Source: Streptococcus acidominimus
GTDB taxonomy: Bacteria; Bacillota; Bacilli; Lactobacillales; Streptococcaceae
Reading direction: 5' to 3'
DNA: 58,980 bases
Assembly: GCF_001921825.1 (NCBI RefSeq)
Contig: NZ_MSJL01000010.1
Location: forward strand, 1 to 58,980
Shown: positions 17,814 through 27,276 of the stretch, piece after piece
Layout: the number at the start of each line of letters is the position of its first letter
Numbering within the stretch: position 1 is the stretch's first letter
Position numbers and translations under genes: made by a program
The notes under the pieces: model-generated
What the model was told of the DNA's origin: nothing
Database searches by the model: none
What the model saw: the letters and a program-made list of their open reading frames with translations, nothing else

Positions 17814-20177
17814 TTAGGCATCTGTCGCAATCAGACGGTAAAGCCGTGAGTCCTTGGGAATCGGATTCTCAAAGGGGACGATGGTGTCACCTGCCACAAT
17901 GAGACCTGTTCCCTTGGCTTTCGGGCGCTCAATATAGCGGGCTTGTTGTTCAGTGAGCTTGACAACCTTCTTGGCTTCTTTCAAGGCTAAGCCCTCTAGT
18001 TTCAAGAGGATCTTAAACTGGCTATTGCCAAGGAGCTTGCGTCCTTGTGGGGAACCAGTTAAGGTCTCTGGCATCTGGGTAATCCCTGTTGGGACACAGC
18101 CGTATTTCCGAATCCGTGCCCACAGGTGGTTAAAGTAGGTAGCTTGGTAGTCCTCCTCAAAGTAGAGCTGGAGCTCATCAAAATAGAACCAAATGGTCTC
18201 CCCCTTGCTTCTAGCCTCGACTACCTGATTCCAGATAAAGTCTTGAATGACCAACAAGGCGAAATGCTTGAGCTGGCCAGACAGACCTTGGAGATTGAAG
18301 ATGATAAAGCGATTGTCTAGGTTGACAGAGGTCGCTTTGGAGAAGATGTCATAGCTTCCTAGGGTGTAAATCTCTAACTTCAAAGCCAGTTGTCTCGCCT
18401 CTGGTTCTTCCTGCTCGCTTAAGACCTGATGCCATTCCTTTAGGGTCGGCTTTGGATAACGCTGATAGGTTTCCTTGGTCACCCGATCAATCAGAGACAC
18501 TGTCTCATGTTCCACGTCTGATAGGAGGCTGGTAAAGAGGGTGACTAGGAAATTGGACTTTGCCCCCTCTGCGTCCCGATCATCATTCATGAGCTTATCC
18601 TCATCCGGCAAGTCCATCAGGTTAAAGGAGGTCTTGGTTCCGACAGAAATATCAATGATTTCAGCCCCAAACTCCTGACCAATATCCAGGTACTCGGCTT
18701 CCGGGTCAATGACCATCACCCTATCCTGCTGGTACTTTAAGAGGGTGGAGATAATCTCATTCTTGGCAACGACCGACTTACCGGATCCAGAAGCCCCGAC
18801 AATCACTCCCCCTGCCGATAGGAGATCCTCTTTTCGGTCAATCGAGATGATATTATGCGACACCTGGTGTTGACCATAGTAGCGGGCATTGGGGCTTTTG
18901 GAGATACAATCGACCGAAGCAAAGGGAATCTGGGTCGCAAGGTTAGCGGTGGTCATGCTTCTGGGAAAGACCTTCTTGATACGGACATTTTGCTTCAAAT
19001 CGAGGTAGTTTTTCCCAATCGGAAGAAGAGTATTGAGGGCTTCTTCTTGGTGGTAATAGATTTCCCCGAATCGCACCCCGACCTTTCGACCTGCTCGCTC
19101 AATCTTGCCTTGGTGGAGGGCAAGTTCTTCCTGACTATCTGCCTGAAAGTGAACCAGAATCAAGCCCCTAAAGATTTTCTGATCGCGCTCCTTGACCTCT
19201 TTTCGCCATTTCTGCGCCTCTGAAAAATCTTCCGAAGCCTGCGATTCCAAAGTCAATTCTACTGGTACTTGGGATTTCTTGGCAGAGCGGATCTGTTCTA
19301 GGACCGCTTCAGACTGGCTTCCCTCAATCTCCTCCAAGATCTCTCCTGTATCGTAGGCCTGTGCCTGTATCGAAATCGCAAGCTCAATCCCAGCCGAGGT
19401 CAGCTCCTTGATCAGATCATCTTCCATAGACTTAGGATAGTATTTGATGTAAAGAGTTTTGGCGACTTTCCCATTGAGGGTCAGGTTATTTCTATGAACC
19501 TCCATCAAGTCTGGGGCAATCAAGTCCTTACTGGTCAGACCAGAGATCCGCAGATCATCATAGGTGTAGGGCAGGGTTTCCTCCCCATTTAAAATCTCTG
19601 AAAAGACAGACAGGCGCTCCATTTCAGACAAGGGCTCAAAGGAGACATCCACTGTCTTATAGATTTCTTCCAGCGTCACCCCTACATCCTGCAAAGCCAG
19701 TTGGGCTTGTTTCCGACTCTCTGCTTCCTGAGAAATGGTCATGTATTTTTGGATTTCAAAGTTATGGCTGGTCACTGTAAAGCGTTCTTCAATCTGGCGG
19801 TTCAGCTCCGAACGGTAGACATCTGATGCATCATGGCTAGGCTCATACAAGACCTGCTTGAGGACATCTTCTTTGACCCTGCGATTGAGAATCAAGAGCT
19901 GCATGCTTGCGCCTGCATCAAGGGCATTAAAGGCCTTGGCATGGGCTTCCCCTATGGTCAGCTGTTGTTGGTAGTCTGCCGCTAAGTAAGAAGCGTCTCC
20001 CAGACGATAAGTGGTCGAGTAGCTGTCGCCCACAATGTGCATGAGGCCTCCTTGGAATAAACTGGTATAGGCTAAGGTATTTTGCGTTGTGGGCTTCTTC
20101 TGACGCTTCAAGCGGTCTGCCCGTGCTTGCTCAGACGGGGTCAGTTTCTCTGACCGTTTTTTCTTGAATAAAATCAC
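17814..20177 (-). CDS. VirB4-family conjugation ATPase
   Basis: A 787-residue AAA+ ATPase that energises Gram-positive type IV secretion and acts at the inner membrane face. Walker A GASGSGKSVV is near residue 460, Walker B FYFDELQLYFE near 667, with VMVIDPEAEY between. The N-terminal half is the usual less conserved VirB4 domain. The start is GTG at 20177, with AGGAG about 10 nt upstream; it overlaps the PrgI gene by 47 nt. Complete, with no frameshift seen. The coupling ATPase (VirD4/TcpA) usually found nearby is absent from the window. Confidence 0.93.
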   Translation of the reverse strand: MILFKKKRSEKLTPSEQARADRLKRQKKPTTQNTLAYTSLFQGGLMHIVGDSYSTTYRLGDASYLAADYQQQLTIGEAHAKAFNALDAGASMQLLILNRRVKEDVLKQVLYEPSHDASDVYRSELNRQIEERFTVTSHNFEIQKYMTISQEAESRKQAQLALQDVGVTLEEIYKTVDVSFEPLSEMERLSVFSEILNGEETLPYTYDDLRISGLTSKDLIAPDLMEVHRNNLTLNGKVAKTLYIKYYPKSMEDDLIKELTSAGIELAISIQAQAYDTGEILEEIEGSQSEAVLEQIRSAKKSQVPVELTLESQASEDFSEAQKWRKEVKERDQKIFRGLILVHFQADSQEELALHQGKIERAGRKVGVRFGEIYYHQEEALNTLLPIGKNYLDLKQNVRIKKVFPRSMTTANLATQIPFASVDCISKSPNARYYGQHQVSHNIISIDRKEDLLSAGGVIVGASGSGKSVVAKNEIISTLLKYQQDRVMVIDPEAEYLDIGQEFGAEIIDISVGTKTSFNLMDLPDEDKLMNDDRDAEGAKSNFLVTLFTSLLSDVEHETVSLIDRVTKETYQRYPKPTLKEWHQVLSEQEEPEARQLALKLEIYTLGSYDIFSKATSVNLDNRFIIFNLQGLSGQLKHFALLVIQDFIWNQVVEARSKGETIWFYFDELQLYFEEDYQATYFNHLWARIRKYGCVPTGITQMPETLTGSPQGRKLLGNSQFKILLKLEGLALKEAKKVVKLTEQQARYIERPKAKGTGLIVAGDTIVPFENPIPKDSRLYRLIATDA

Positions 20178-20493
20178 GTGGATGATACTCCTTTCTATCT
20201 TGGTTTTCTAACTGATAGATTCTACGTTTCGTAAGAATCCAAAAATAAAAACGCTCAACTAAAGAGAGCTTTCGATCAATCCCTAGTCCAAATACAATGG
20301 TGGGCGCAAATAAGATAAGGGCTATGGCTGCGACCAGAAAGTCTGGGTAGCCAAAGAAAAAGAGGAGGAATGTCACACCAAGTGTCATCACTGCCCCTAT
20401 CACCAACAACAAGCCCCGTCCTGTCAACTGGAAGAAGATGGGCTTGTTCTCTTTGATAAAATCATCTAAAAATAGCGAACCTAGTTTGTTCAT
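20131..20493 (-). CDS. PrgI-family (VirB3-like) conjugation membrane protein
   Basis: A 120-residue protein with two adjacent membrane helices (about 27-47 and 50-70), then a basic cytoplasmic tail with LTKRRIYQLE. Size, topology and position directly before virB4 match the PrgI family of Gram-positive T4SS. The ATG overlaps the stop of the preceding gene (ATGA at 20493-20490), a sign of coupled translation. Confidence 0.8.
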   Translation of the reverse strand: MNKLGSLFLDDFIKENKPIFFQLTGRGLLLVIGAVMTLGVTFLLFFFGYPDFLVAAIALILFAPTIVFGLGIDRKLSLVERFYFWILTKRRIYQLENQDRKEYHPRDFIQEKTVRETDPV

Positions 20494-21248
20494 CTTACAC
20501 CCCCCAATAACTGTCTCATTTTTCGTCCAACTCCTACTATGGTGAAGATATAGATACCACCTTGAAAGATGGACACAATCGCTATCCCATAAGGAATATT
20601 TGTGGATACTACTAACGTTGATAGGAGGTTTGAAGAAAAAAGACTCGTATAGATGACTCCCACAACCGCTAAACCTAGAGTAATGAGGACGTAGGAGGCA
20701 AAATACTTCAAAAAACTGATGGCGATCGGACGAACTGTCTCATTCACCATAGAGGGGAGTAAAACAGGAGCTATTCCCTTTAGGAAGTAAAGCTCCATAT
20801 AGCGCAAAAAGACAATCAGCTTTGCGATCATATTGGCAAAGAGTGAGACTGTCCCACCAATCAAGTTTAAGATGATCTTGGCAGGTCCCCTGACCGTACC
20901 AAGTTTAAATTGATAGGAGTATTCTTCAATCTTTACGACTTTAGAAACCAAGTGGACACCGCTATTTAAGAGCCACATCAGCCCGTCTAGGATCGGGGCA
21001 GAGTACTGGATGAGAAACCAACAAGCCAGATACTTGAAGCCTATTTCAAACCACAGTTTGATCGGCATTTTTTTACCCATTGTACTGCCAACCAGCTCCT
21101 GCCACTTCATCATTTCGATCAGTAAGAAGATGGACAAGAGGATATTACCTATGACCAAGAGCGCCTTGTTTATGGCGATAGCGGACTGGTTGACCAAGGA
21201 GTTGTATTCCAAAAGACTTGCGGTGAGGTCTGAAACATCTAGTTTCAT
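20490..21248 (-). CDS. VirB6/TrbL-like polytopic conjugation protein
   Basis: A 252-residue hydrophobic protein with about five to six membrane segments (for example 30-48, 73-95, 127-150, 170-200, 225-245). Length and position between the VirB2-like and PrgI genes match the TrbL/VirB6-like inner-membrane channel component of streptococcal ICEs. AGGAGG lies 6 nt before the ATG. Confidence 0.78.
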   Translation of the reverse strand: MKLDVSDLTASLLEYNSLVNQSAIAINKALLVIGNILLSIFLLIEMMKWQELVGSTMGKKMPIKLWFEIGFKYLACWFLIQYSAPILDGLMWLLNSGVHLVSKVVKIEEYSYQFKLGTVRGPAKIILNLIGGTVSLFANMIAKLIVFLRYMELYFLKGIAPVLLPSMVNETVRPIAISFLKYFASYVLITLGLAVVGVIYTSLFSSNLLSTLVVSTNIPYGIAIVSIFQGGIYIFTIVGVGRKMRQLLGGVR

Positions 21249-21259
21249 GGCAAACCTCC

Positions 21260-21487
21260 TTAAAACGTGAGCGCTCGGATGGCTGCCACAATCCCGGTCG
21301 CAATCGCCCCCGAAAAGGCTGCTAGGGCAAAGCCATTGATGATACCTTCTTGCCCCTCATCAATCTGTTCAGGACGCTTATTTTTCCGTCCCGCAAAGAG
21401 GTTGTACACGCCAAACAACATCCAAAAGAGTCCTGATACTGCCATCAGACCTCCAATCAGCGTTACAATCTTAATTGCCATATCCAT
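21260..21487 (-). CDS. Small two-helix membrane protein, VirB2/TrbC-like
   Basis: A 75-residue protein with two membrane helices (about 5-30 and 50-72) joined by a short charged loop (RKNKRPEQIDEG). This resembles the pilin-like VirB2/TrbC or related small subunits that precede VirB6 genes. Ribosome site AAGGAG. Call based on size, topology and neighbours. Confidence 0.65.
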   Translation of the reverse strand: MDMAIKIVTLIGGLMAVSGLFWMLFGVYNLFAGRKNKRPEQIDEGQEGIINGFALAAFSGAIATGIVAAIRALTF

Positions 21488-21737
21488 AATTTATTTCTCC
21501 TTGTTCTATCTGTAATGTAGCGAGGACTTCTTGTAAAGCCTCTAGTTCTTCTGCTTTGAGGGTAATCCCTCGACCCATTTTGCCCTTTGGACTCCATTTG
21601 CGGATATCCAAGACAGGTTTCTTATCATTATATGAAATCAAATTCACTTCCTTGGTCCAGCCTGTGGAATCAGTTGACAAGACCGCAATCTTCTGTAAAA
21701 TCTGGAAGCGAAAGGGTGGTGTCTTTTCTCTTGTCAT
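21471..21737 (-). CDS. PC4/YdbC-type single-stranded DNA-binding protein
   Basis: An 88-residue protein whose core EVNLISYNDKKPVLDIRKW, then KMGRGITLKAEELEAL, matches the PC4/YdbC family, which binds ssDNA as a dimer. In a conjugation locus it could protect transferred ssDNA or act in transcription. ATG at 21737 follows AGGAG; a GTG one codon upstream is possible. It overlaps the next gene slightly. Confidence 0.82.
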   Translation of the reverse strand: MTREKTPPFRFQILQKIAVLSTDSTGWTKEVNLISYNDKKPVLDIRKWSPKGKMGRGITLKAEELEALQEVLATLQIEQGEINYGYGN

Positions 21738-21754
21738 CACCGTCTCCTTCTAAA

Positions 21755-22198
21755 TATAGTCATTTAGTTTATATTTTTATTACTTCGTTAACTCGGCTTG
21801 TATAATTGAACTCGGGCTACGAGCTGTGCAAAAAAGATAGTTTTTCCTAGAACTTGTAGTTCTTCGTCAAAACTCCTATTTTTGCTTTGCCCGTCTAACG
21901 CCCTTGTATCTTGTATAATTGAACTTGAGCTACAACTCACTGACAAAAAGATAAATACTCCTAGAAGCCAAAGCTTCTTCGTCGTATTTCCTATTTTGTC
22001 TAGGAGTTGCTTAACGCTCTCGTATCTTGAGTTGTACCATTGAGAAAAGTTACACTTTTCTTATCTGTCACTTGTCTAGTTATCAACTAGACAACTACCT
22101 GCGACTTTTAACGAAAACTTCGTTTTCTTTATTTCCCACCTCAAACAGTCTATCCCCAGACTGTTTGAGCTAGACTAAAAATAAACTAAACGGCTATA
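21755..22198. repeat. Family A repeat, long form (444 bp)
   Basis: Bounded by TATAGTCATTTAGTTTAT on the left and ATAAACTAAACGGCTATA on the right, an inverted pair. Inside are the shared hairpin modules (CAGTCTATCCCCAGACTG, AACGAAAACTTCGTT), a GAAAAGTTACACTTTTC hairpin and two copies of a GTATAATTGAACT segment. It sits inside the conjugation-type cluster. Confidence 0.85.
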
Positions 22199-22242
22199 AA
22201 ACGAGCAAGTCCATAAGAACCTGCTCATTAGGGTTTGGATAT

Positions 22243-22274
22243 AAAAATAGAGGTAGAAAACGAGCTTCTACCTC
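22243..22274 (-). terminator. Terminator downstream of the LPXTG adhesin gene
   Basis: Perfect 9-bp stem GAGGTAGAA/TTCTACCTC followed by TATTTTTAT on the minus strand. It lies between the adhesin gene and the transfer genes, so these are probably separate transcripts. The rest of 22275-22456 holds nothing I recognise. Confidence 0.75.
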
Positions 22275-22456
22275 AATCTGGACTTTCGTTGAACCAGAAA
22301 CTCTCCATCAAGGAGATCCTCTCTGCTTCATGATTAGTATACTGTATCAAGTTGCTTTTGGCAAGTCTCTTGTTTCAACCATAGAAAATCACTGTCAGAT
22401 GTGAGTAGACCCAGAGTATCTTTTGGTCTTCTAACAATAGTCTCGATACAGCTAGC

Positions 22457-25400
22457 TTACTTTGAACTACGGTTCAAGGCTTTTTGTAGGTGCTTGCGCA
22501 AGAAGCCTGTTCTCCATTCTAAGAGAGTGCCAAAGAGAAGCCCTCCAAGCAAGGTATAAAGGATAGTGCCTCCTTCACCTGTTCTTGGTAAGAAGCCTCC
22601 TGGTTTTGCCTCTTGAGGCGTCTTGTTCACCCGCTTTTCCGTGATCAGCTCTTCTTTCTTACCATCCTGGTTGACAATAATCTGTTTAGCGGTGTTGGTG
22701 ATGTCAACGCCCGCTGCCACATCTTTCTTGACGGTCGCTGGGATCTCCACTTGATAATAGACACCTAGGTCAAACTTAGCCGTATCTAATACCTTGATTT
22801 GACCAAGCGTCTTCTTGACGGAATCGTTCGGTTCAATAGAGAGTTTCCCGTTCTGATCTGTGATGGTGAACTGCTGGGTCACCTCTTTTCCTGTCGCCTT
22901 ATTGTAGACCTTGACCGCTGTTGGATCAATGGTCACGTAGCGCTCATCATAGTCGTCCTCTATACTGCTAGTTTGAAGTAGACTGTCTTTGTCAAACGGA
23001 GTAGTATCCATCCAGACCTGATAATGAAGAACCGTTCCTGCATTAACGACTGCTGTATCGATGTTCTCTGGTTCGTTGTTCTTCGTTTGATCGACATAAG
23101 GATCCTTATTGGTCTCCTGATAGCGGTTCTTCAACTCACTATCATCATCCAATAGCTTGGTTCCCTTAACATCTACTGCTGCTTTATCAAGCACGAACTT
23201 ATGGGGTTCTGGTTTGAGCTGCTTCACCTTGTTTACCCGCTTTTGCGTTGGTTTTTCAACTGGTTTATTCGGCTCTTTGGTCTTAGGGTTCATTGTCGTC
23301 ACGAACTGGCTCGCAGTATTTTCAATATCTGCCCCTGCTTCTACATCATCCTTGACAGTAGCGGGGATATCAAACTTATAGTAACGACCAAAGGCAAGGC
23401 GGTCTAGATCAAGTATCCCGTCCTTGACAAGCTCCTTCTTGGTTTGAATGGTCAGCTTACCGTCTTTGTCGGTGATGTCAAAGAGTTGAGTCACTTCCTC
23501 ACCTGTCTTACCATCATAACCCTTGATGCTCTTGACATCTAAGGTCAAGCGTTGGGCATCATAGCGATCTGTCAAGCCTGTTGCTTGAATCAGCTGATCT
23601 GGGGTAAAGTGGGTCGTATCGAGCCACACTTGATAGAAAATCTTATCTCCACGTTTGACCAGCTTAGTATTGAGATTTTGAGGCTCGTTGTTATCCACCT
23701 TGTCGGCATAGGGATCCTTGTTGGTCTCTGTATACTCATCTGCCAACTCATCGTCATCATCCATGAGTTTTTCTCCTGTGAGGTCGAACTTGGCTTCAGA
23801 TAAGTCAAACTTCTCTGGTTGGAAAGTTGGCTCTTCTACTTCTTTGACTTTATTCACCCGCTTTTGCGTTGGTTTTTCAAGTGTTTTTTCTGGAGGAGTT
23901 CCTTCTGTTTCTTCTCCATCAGACGGTGTCTTGGGATTTGCGATCGTCACGAACTGGCTCGCAGTATTTTCAATATCTGCCCCTGCTTCTACATCATCCT
24001 TGACAGTGGCAGGCAGATCAAACTTATAGTAACGACCAAAGGCAAGGCGGTCTAGATCAAGTATCCCGTCCTTGACAAGCTCTTTCTTGGTTTGAATGGT
24101 CAACTTACCGTCCTTGTCGGTGATGTCAAAGAGTTGAGTCACTTCCTCACCTGTCTTGCCATCATAGCCCTTGATGCTCTTGACATCTAAGGTCAAGCGT
24201 TGGGCATCATAGCGATCTGTCAAGCCTGTTGATTGAATCAGTTGCTCTGGGGTAAAGTGGGTCGTATCAAGCCACACTTGATAAAAGAGGGTATTCCCTC
24301 GCTTGACCAGCTTAGTATTGAGGTTTGGTGGCTCGTTGTTGTCCACCTTGTCGACATAGGGATCCTTGTTGGTCTCTGTATACTCATCTGCCAGCTCGTC
24401 GTCATCATCCATGAGTTTTTCTCCTGTGAGGTCGAACTTGGCTTCAGATAAGTCAAACTTCTCTGGTTGGAAAGTTGGCTCTTCAGGAGTGAGTTCTGGG
24501 ATTGGATTGTCCTTAAAGGTCATGCGGGAGAGACTAATCAAGGCATTGGTTGAGGTTAACGTTCCTACAAGAGTTCCTTTGACATGGCCATTCTTTTCTG
24601 GCTGGTCATCTGACTGGCTAAAGGTACGGCTGGAAAATGGCTGTGAACCATCCTTGTGTTTAGAGGCGGTGATGGTGTAGAGATCTGTTTTCTCATCATA
24701 GCTCATGTGGATGTAGATAGGGTCAATCTTCTCATAGCCTGCTGGGGCTTCCATCTCTTCAATCTTCCAATCGCCATAAAGAAGCTCTGTGGTCGCAAAG
24801 CCATCTTCATCTTCCTTAATGGTCGTTGTAAACTCAAGAGCTTCTGCCTTGGTATCATTGATTGGAGTTGCTTTAAAGGTCACATCATTGATACCAGAAT
24901 GGCTGCCGTCTCCCTTGCTTTGGACAATCTTTTGGATAGAGATTTTCGCCTTGATGATCTGTTCAAGGGATTTGGTTCTTGGCGTAACAATATTCTTGGT
25001 CGCATCATCTTTCTTGGCAATGGTAAAGGGATGTTTTTTGCCATCAATGGCATAGCCTTCAGGAGCGTTGCTTTCTTTCCAGTAGTATTTGCCTAGGGCA
25101 AGGTTTCCAACCGCCACCGTCAAGTCCTTGTCATCAACATTTAGGACAATATTCTCGCCATTATCCACTTCTTTTCCGTTGATGATGGAGGTCTTGACCT
25201 TCTTTCCTTTGAGGAGTTTAGCATTGGGAATATCGGTCCACTTGACAGGGGTATCCTTCTGATGACTAGCAGATCCTGTTGTATCTTCTGCATAGTAGAG
25301 GGTGTACTCTGCCTGCTTCAAGATCCCTTGACCTTGGGAAGCAGTAGCGGTATCCTTGTCTCGTTTCTCAAGGGTATTTTCCCCCTTGATCTCATCATTG

Positions 25401-27124
25401 GTACCTGAAACCGTGATTTCAAGCGTGCCATCCTGCTTGAGACTAGCTGACTGGTTTTTAAAGGTTTTAGCGAATCCAGCCGAAGCAGAGATTTCCTCAA
25501 CAGTATAGTCTCCCAACTGCATGTTCTCCACAAGGGCTTCCCCTTTGGCATCAGTCGTCACTTCATACACCTTACCAGACTGCTTGTTAGTCAACTTGAA
25601 TCTATTTCCAAGTAGCGAATAGTATTGATTCCACAGGGCTAGCTGGGACTCTGTTCCCTTTTTGACCACCTTGATTTTGCCTGTGATTTCATCATTGGTA
25701 CCATTGACAGTGATAAGCTGATCTTCTTTTCCATTGACAGTCGCTTTCGGGGTCTGGGCGCTCAAGGTGATATCCTGGGGCGCAAAGGTCTTATGGAAAC
25801 CTGGGGAGGAACTGATTTCTTCCACCGTGTAGTTTCCAAAAGGAATGTCGGTCAAGGTCACACTTCCTTTTTCATCGGTAGTGCCTTCAAAGGTTACGCC
25901 CGTCTCCCTATTGGTCAAGCGGAAGACATTTCCCTCTAGGGTATAAAGTGTGTTCCACATGCTTGTCCCAGAAGCAGTCCCGGTCTTGTGAATAGTGACA
26001 GAGCCTTTAGAGTCTGCGTTGAGCTTAAAGCCCATGTTTCCAAAAAGACCCGTTACAATGTCAAAGTGGTTTCCTTGACCGTCCATATAACGATAAGAGA
26101 CACTATTGGAATTCCATTGCTTTAAGACTGTATAAGCAGTTGGGAGAAGCTGGGTAGAATCATTATTGACAGCTGTCGCCGTGCCAGAAACCAAGCCTCC
26201 TCCAGAAATAGATAAATCCGTATTTGGTCCGACAATGTATCCCAAAGCTCCTTGACTACCAAGAGTAGCTAATTGTCTGGCATCAATATCTGAGACTTTC
26301 ATGGCCATTAAAATTTGTTCATTCGGAATGGCTTGCTTAGTATCTTGGCGGACAAGTCCTGCCACATACGTTACCCGTTCAATGTAACCAGCACCTAAAC
26401 CTGTTCCTGCTTGACCACCACCACCTGATCCAGCCTCTGTCTGACCACCTGTGGAGGAAAAATTACCACTTCCTGTCGGCGTGACTACACCAACAGTGAT
26501 AACTGATCCTTGGTTCTTAATCGCCATAGCCACATTCTTATTCGACCAGCCATCATTTCCACGCTCTACATCCACGTGTGTGATAATCAAATCAACTGGA
26601 ATTTTTTCTCCTGTTTCAAGGTCGGTAACTGTTCCGACATTAGTCACTGCTAGTGATTGACCTGGATTAAGATAGGCCCCTGTATCTTCTTTAACAAAGC
26701 CGTCCTGTTGGAGGAAGTGACTGATATTAGTACCAAAGACATTGTGCAGTGTCCCTGTTTGGACACCGTTCACTCCTTTTACCTGAGTATTGGCATTCCA
26801 TTGAATCTGGTCAGCGATATATTTGACGCCACTTAAATCCTTACCTTCTAACAGAGAGTCAACCAATCCTTGGAACTCAGGCGAGGACATATCGGCAGTG
26901 TTGGCCTGTACAACGGGGACACCGTTTAACGTACCAATCTGTCTCCCGTGTTGGATTTCATTTGCTTTAACAACTCCTTGATTCCAAGGGACTTGTGGGA
27001 CAAGGCTTGCGACCCCTGCACCACCTAAAGCGACCCCTGCACTAATCATAGCAAGGGTGCGTTTCAATTTCTTCTTCCCATTTTTCTTACGGTTGCGGTA
27101 AGAGGGAGTTTGAGAATCATTCAT
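22457..27124 (-). CDS. LPXTG-anchored multidomain adhesin with SpaA/CnaB-type and AgI/II-C2-like domains
   Basis: A 1555-residue sortase substrate. A basic N-terminus (RKKNGKKKLKR) and signal helix lead to an N-terminal region of about 330 residues that I cannot name. Prealbumin-like SpaA/CnaB domains follow (about 390-480, 490-585, 595-720, 730-830), with VTIHKTGTASG starts and YTVEEISSS-type Glu motifs that usually form isopeptide bonds. Three repeats of about 200 residues follow (FDLSEAKFDLTGEKL ... QVWLDTTHFTP), resembling the antigen I/II C-terminal isopeptide-forming domains; the first two are almost identical. LPRTG at 1512-1516, a hydrophobic segment and a basic tail end the protein. 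Likely a host- or mate-contact adhesin carried by the element. Confidence 0.88.
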   Translation of the reverse strand: MNDSQTPSYRNRKKNGKKKLKRTLAMISAGVALGGAGVASLVPQVPWNQGVVKANEIQHGRQIGTLNGVPVVQANTADMSSPEFQGLVDSLLEGKDLSGVKYIADQIQWNANTQVKGVNGVQTGTLHNVFGTNISHFLQQDGFVKEDTGAYLNPGQSLAVTNVGTVTDLETGEKIPVDLIITHVDVERGNDGWSNKNVAMAIKNQGSVITVGVVTPTGSGNFSSTGGQTEAGSGGGGQAGTGLGAGYIERVTYVAGLVRQDTKQAIPNEQILMAMKVSDIDARQLATLGSQGALGYIVGPNTDLSISGGGLVSGTATAVNNDSTQLLPTAYTVLKQWNSNSVSYRYMDGQGNHFDIVTGLFGNMGFKLNADSKGSVTIHKTGTASGTSMWNTLYTLEGNVFRLTNRETGVTFEGTTDEKGSVTLTDIPFGNYTVEEISSSPGFHKTFAPQDITLSAQTPKATVNGKEDQLITVNGTNDEITGKIKVVKKGTESQLALWNQYYSLLGNRFKLTNKQSGKVYEVTTDAKGEALVENMQLGDYTVEEISASAGFAKTFKNQSASLKQDGTLEITVSGTNDEIKGENTLEKRDKDTATASQGQGILKQAEYTLYYAEDTTGSASHQKDTPVKWTDIPNAKLLKGKKVKTSIINGKEVDNGENIVLNVDDKDLTVAVGNLALGKYYWKESNAPEGYAIDGKKHPFTIAKKDDATKNIVTPRTKSLEQIIKAKISIQKIVQSKGDGSHSGINDVTFKATPINDTKAEALEFTTTIKEDEDGFATTELLYGDWKIEEMEAPAGYEKIDPIYIHMSYDEKTDLYTITASKHKDGSQPFSSRTFSQSDDQPEKNGHVKGTLVGTLTSTNALISLSRMTFKDNPIPELTPEEPTFQPEKFDLSEAKFDLTGEKLMDDDDELADEYTETNKDPYVDKVDNNEPPNLNTKLVKRGNTLFYQVWLDTTHFTPEQLIQSTGLTDRYDAQRLTLDVKSIKGYDGKTGEEVTQLFDITDKDGKLTIQTKKELVKDGILDLDRLAFGRYYKFDLPATVKDDVEAGADIENTASQFVTIANPKTPSDGEETEGTPPEKTLEKPTQKRVNKVKEVEEPTFQPEKFDLSEAKFDLTGEKLMDDDDELADEYTETNKDPYADKVDNNEPQNLNTKLVKRGDKIFYQVWLDTTHFTPDQLIQATGLTDRYDAQRLTLDVKSIKGYDGKTGEEVTQLFDITDKDGKLTIQTKKELVKDGILDLDRLAFGRYYKFDIPATVKDDVEAGADIENTASQFVTTMNPKTKEPNKPVEKPTQKRVNKVKQLKPEPHKFVLDKAAVDVKGTKLLDDDSELKNRYQETNKDPYVDQTKNNEPENIDTAVVNAGTVLHYQVWMDTTPFDKDSLLQTSSIEDDYDERYVTIDPTAVKVYNKATGKEVTQQFTITDQNGKLSIEPNDSVKKTLGQIKVLDTAKFDLGVYYQVEIPATVKKDVAAGVDITNTAKQIIVNQDGKKEELITEKRVNKTPQEAKPGGFLPRTGEGGTILYTLLGGLLFGTLLEWRTGFLRKHLQKALNRSSK
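23290..24490 (-). repeat. 648-bp in-frame duplication in the LPXTG adhesin
   Basis: Two copies of about 560-650 bp with nearly identical DNA and a period of 648 bp (216 codons), as seen from the matching GATCCTTGTTGG sites at 23713 and 24361. A third, diverged copy lies at about 22690-23215. Confidence 0.85.
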
Positions 27125-27154
27125 TTACTATCTCCTTTATTTGTTTTTAGATAA

Positions 27155-27178
27155 AAAAAGTAGCTCCTAAAGCTACCA
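27155..27178 (-). terminator. Hairpin/terminator just upstream of the LPXTG adhesin gene
   Basis: GTAGCTTTAGGAGCTAC followed by a T7 run on the minus strand, about 30 nt before the adhesin start. It could attenuate readthrough into the adhesin. Confidence 0.7.
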
Positions 27179-27242
27179 AAGTGTGTCATTATTCCCTCTA
27201 GAGGGAGAACGAGCTGAAATCATAAACCTCTTTCCTTTAAAC

Positions 27243-27271
27243 AAAAAAGACAAGTGCTGGACTTGTCTTGA
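27243..27271 (-). terminator. Terminator after the coiled-coil protein gene
   Basis: AAGACAAGT-5 nt-ACTTGTCTT then TTTT on the minus strand, directly after the stop at 27277. Confidence 0.85.
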
Positions 27272-27276
27272 GGTCA

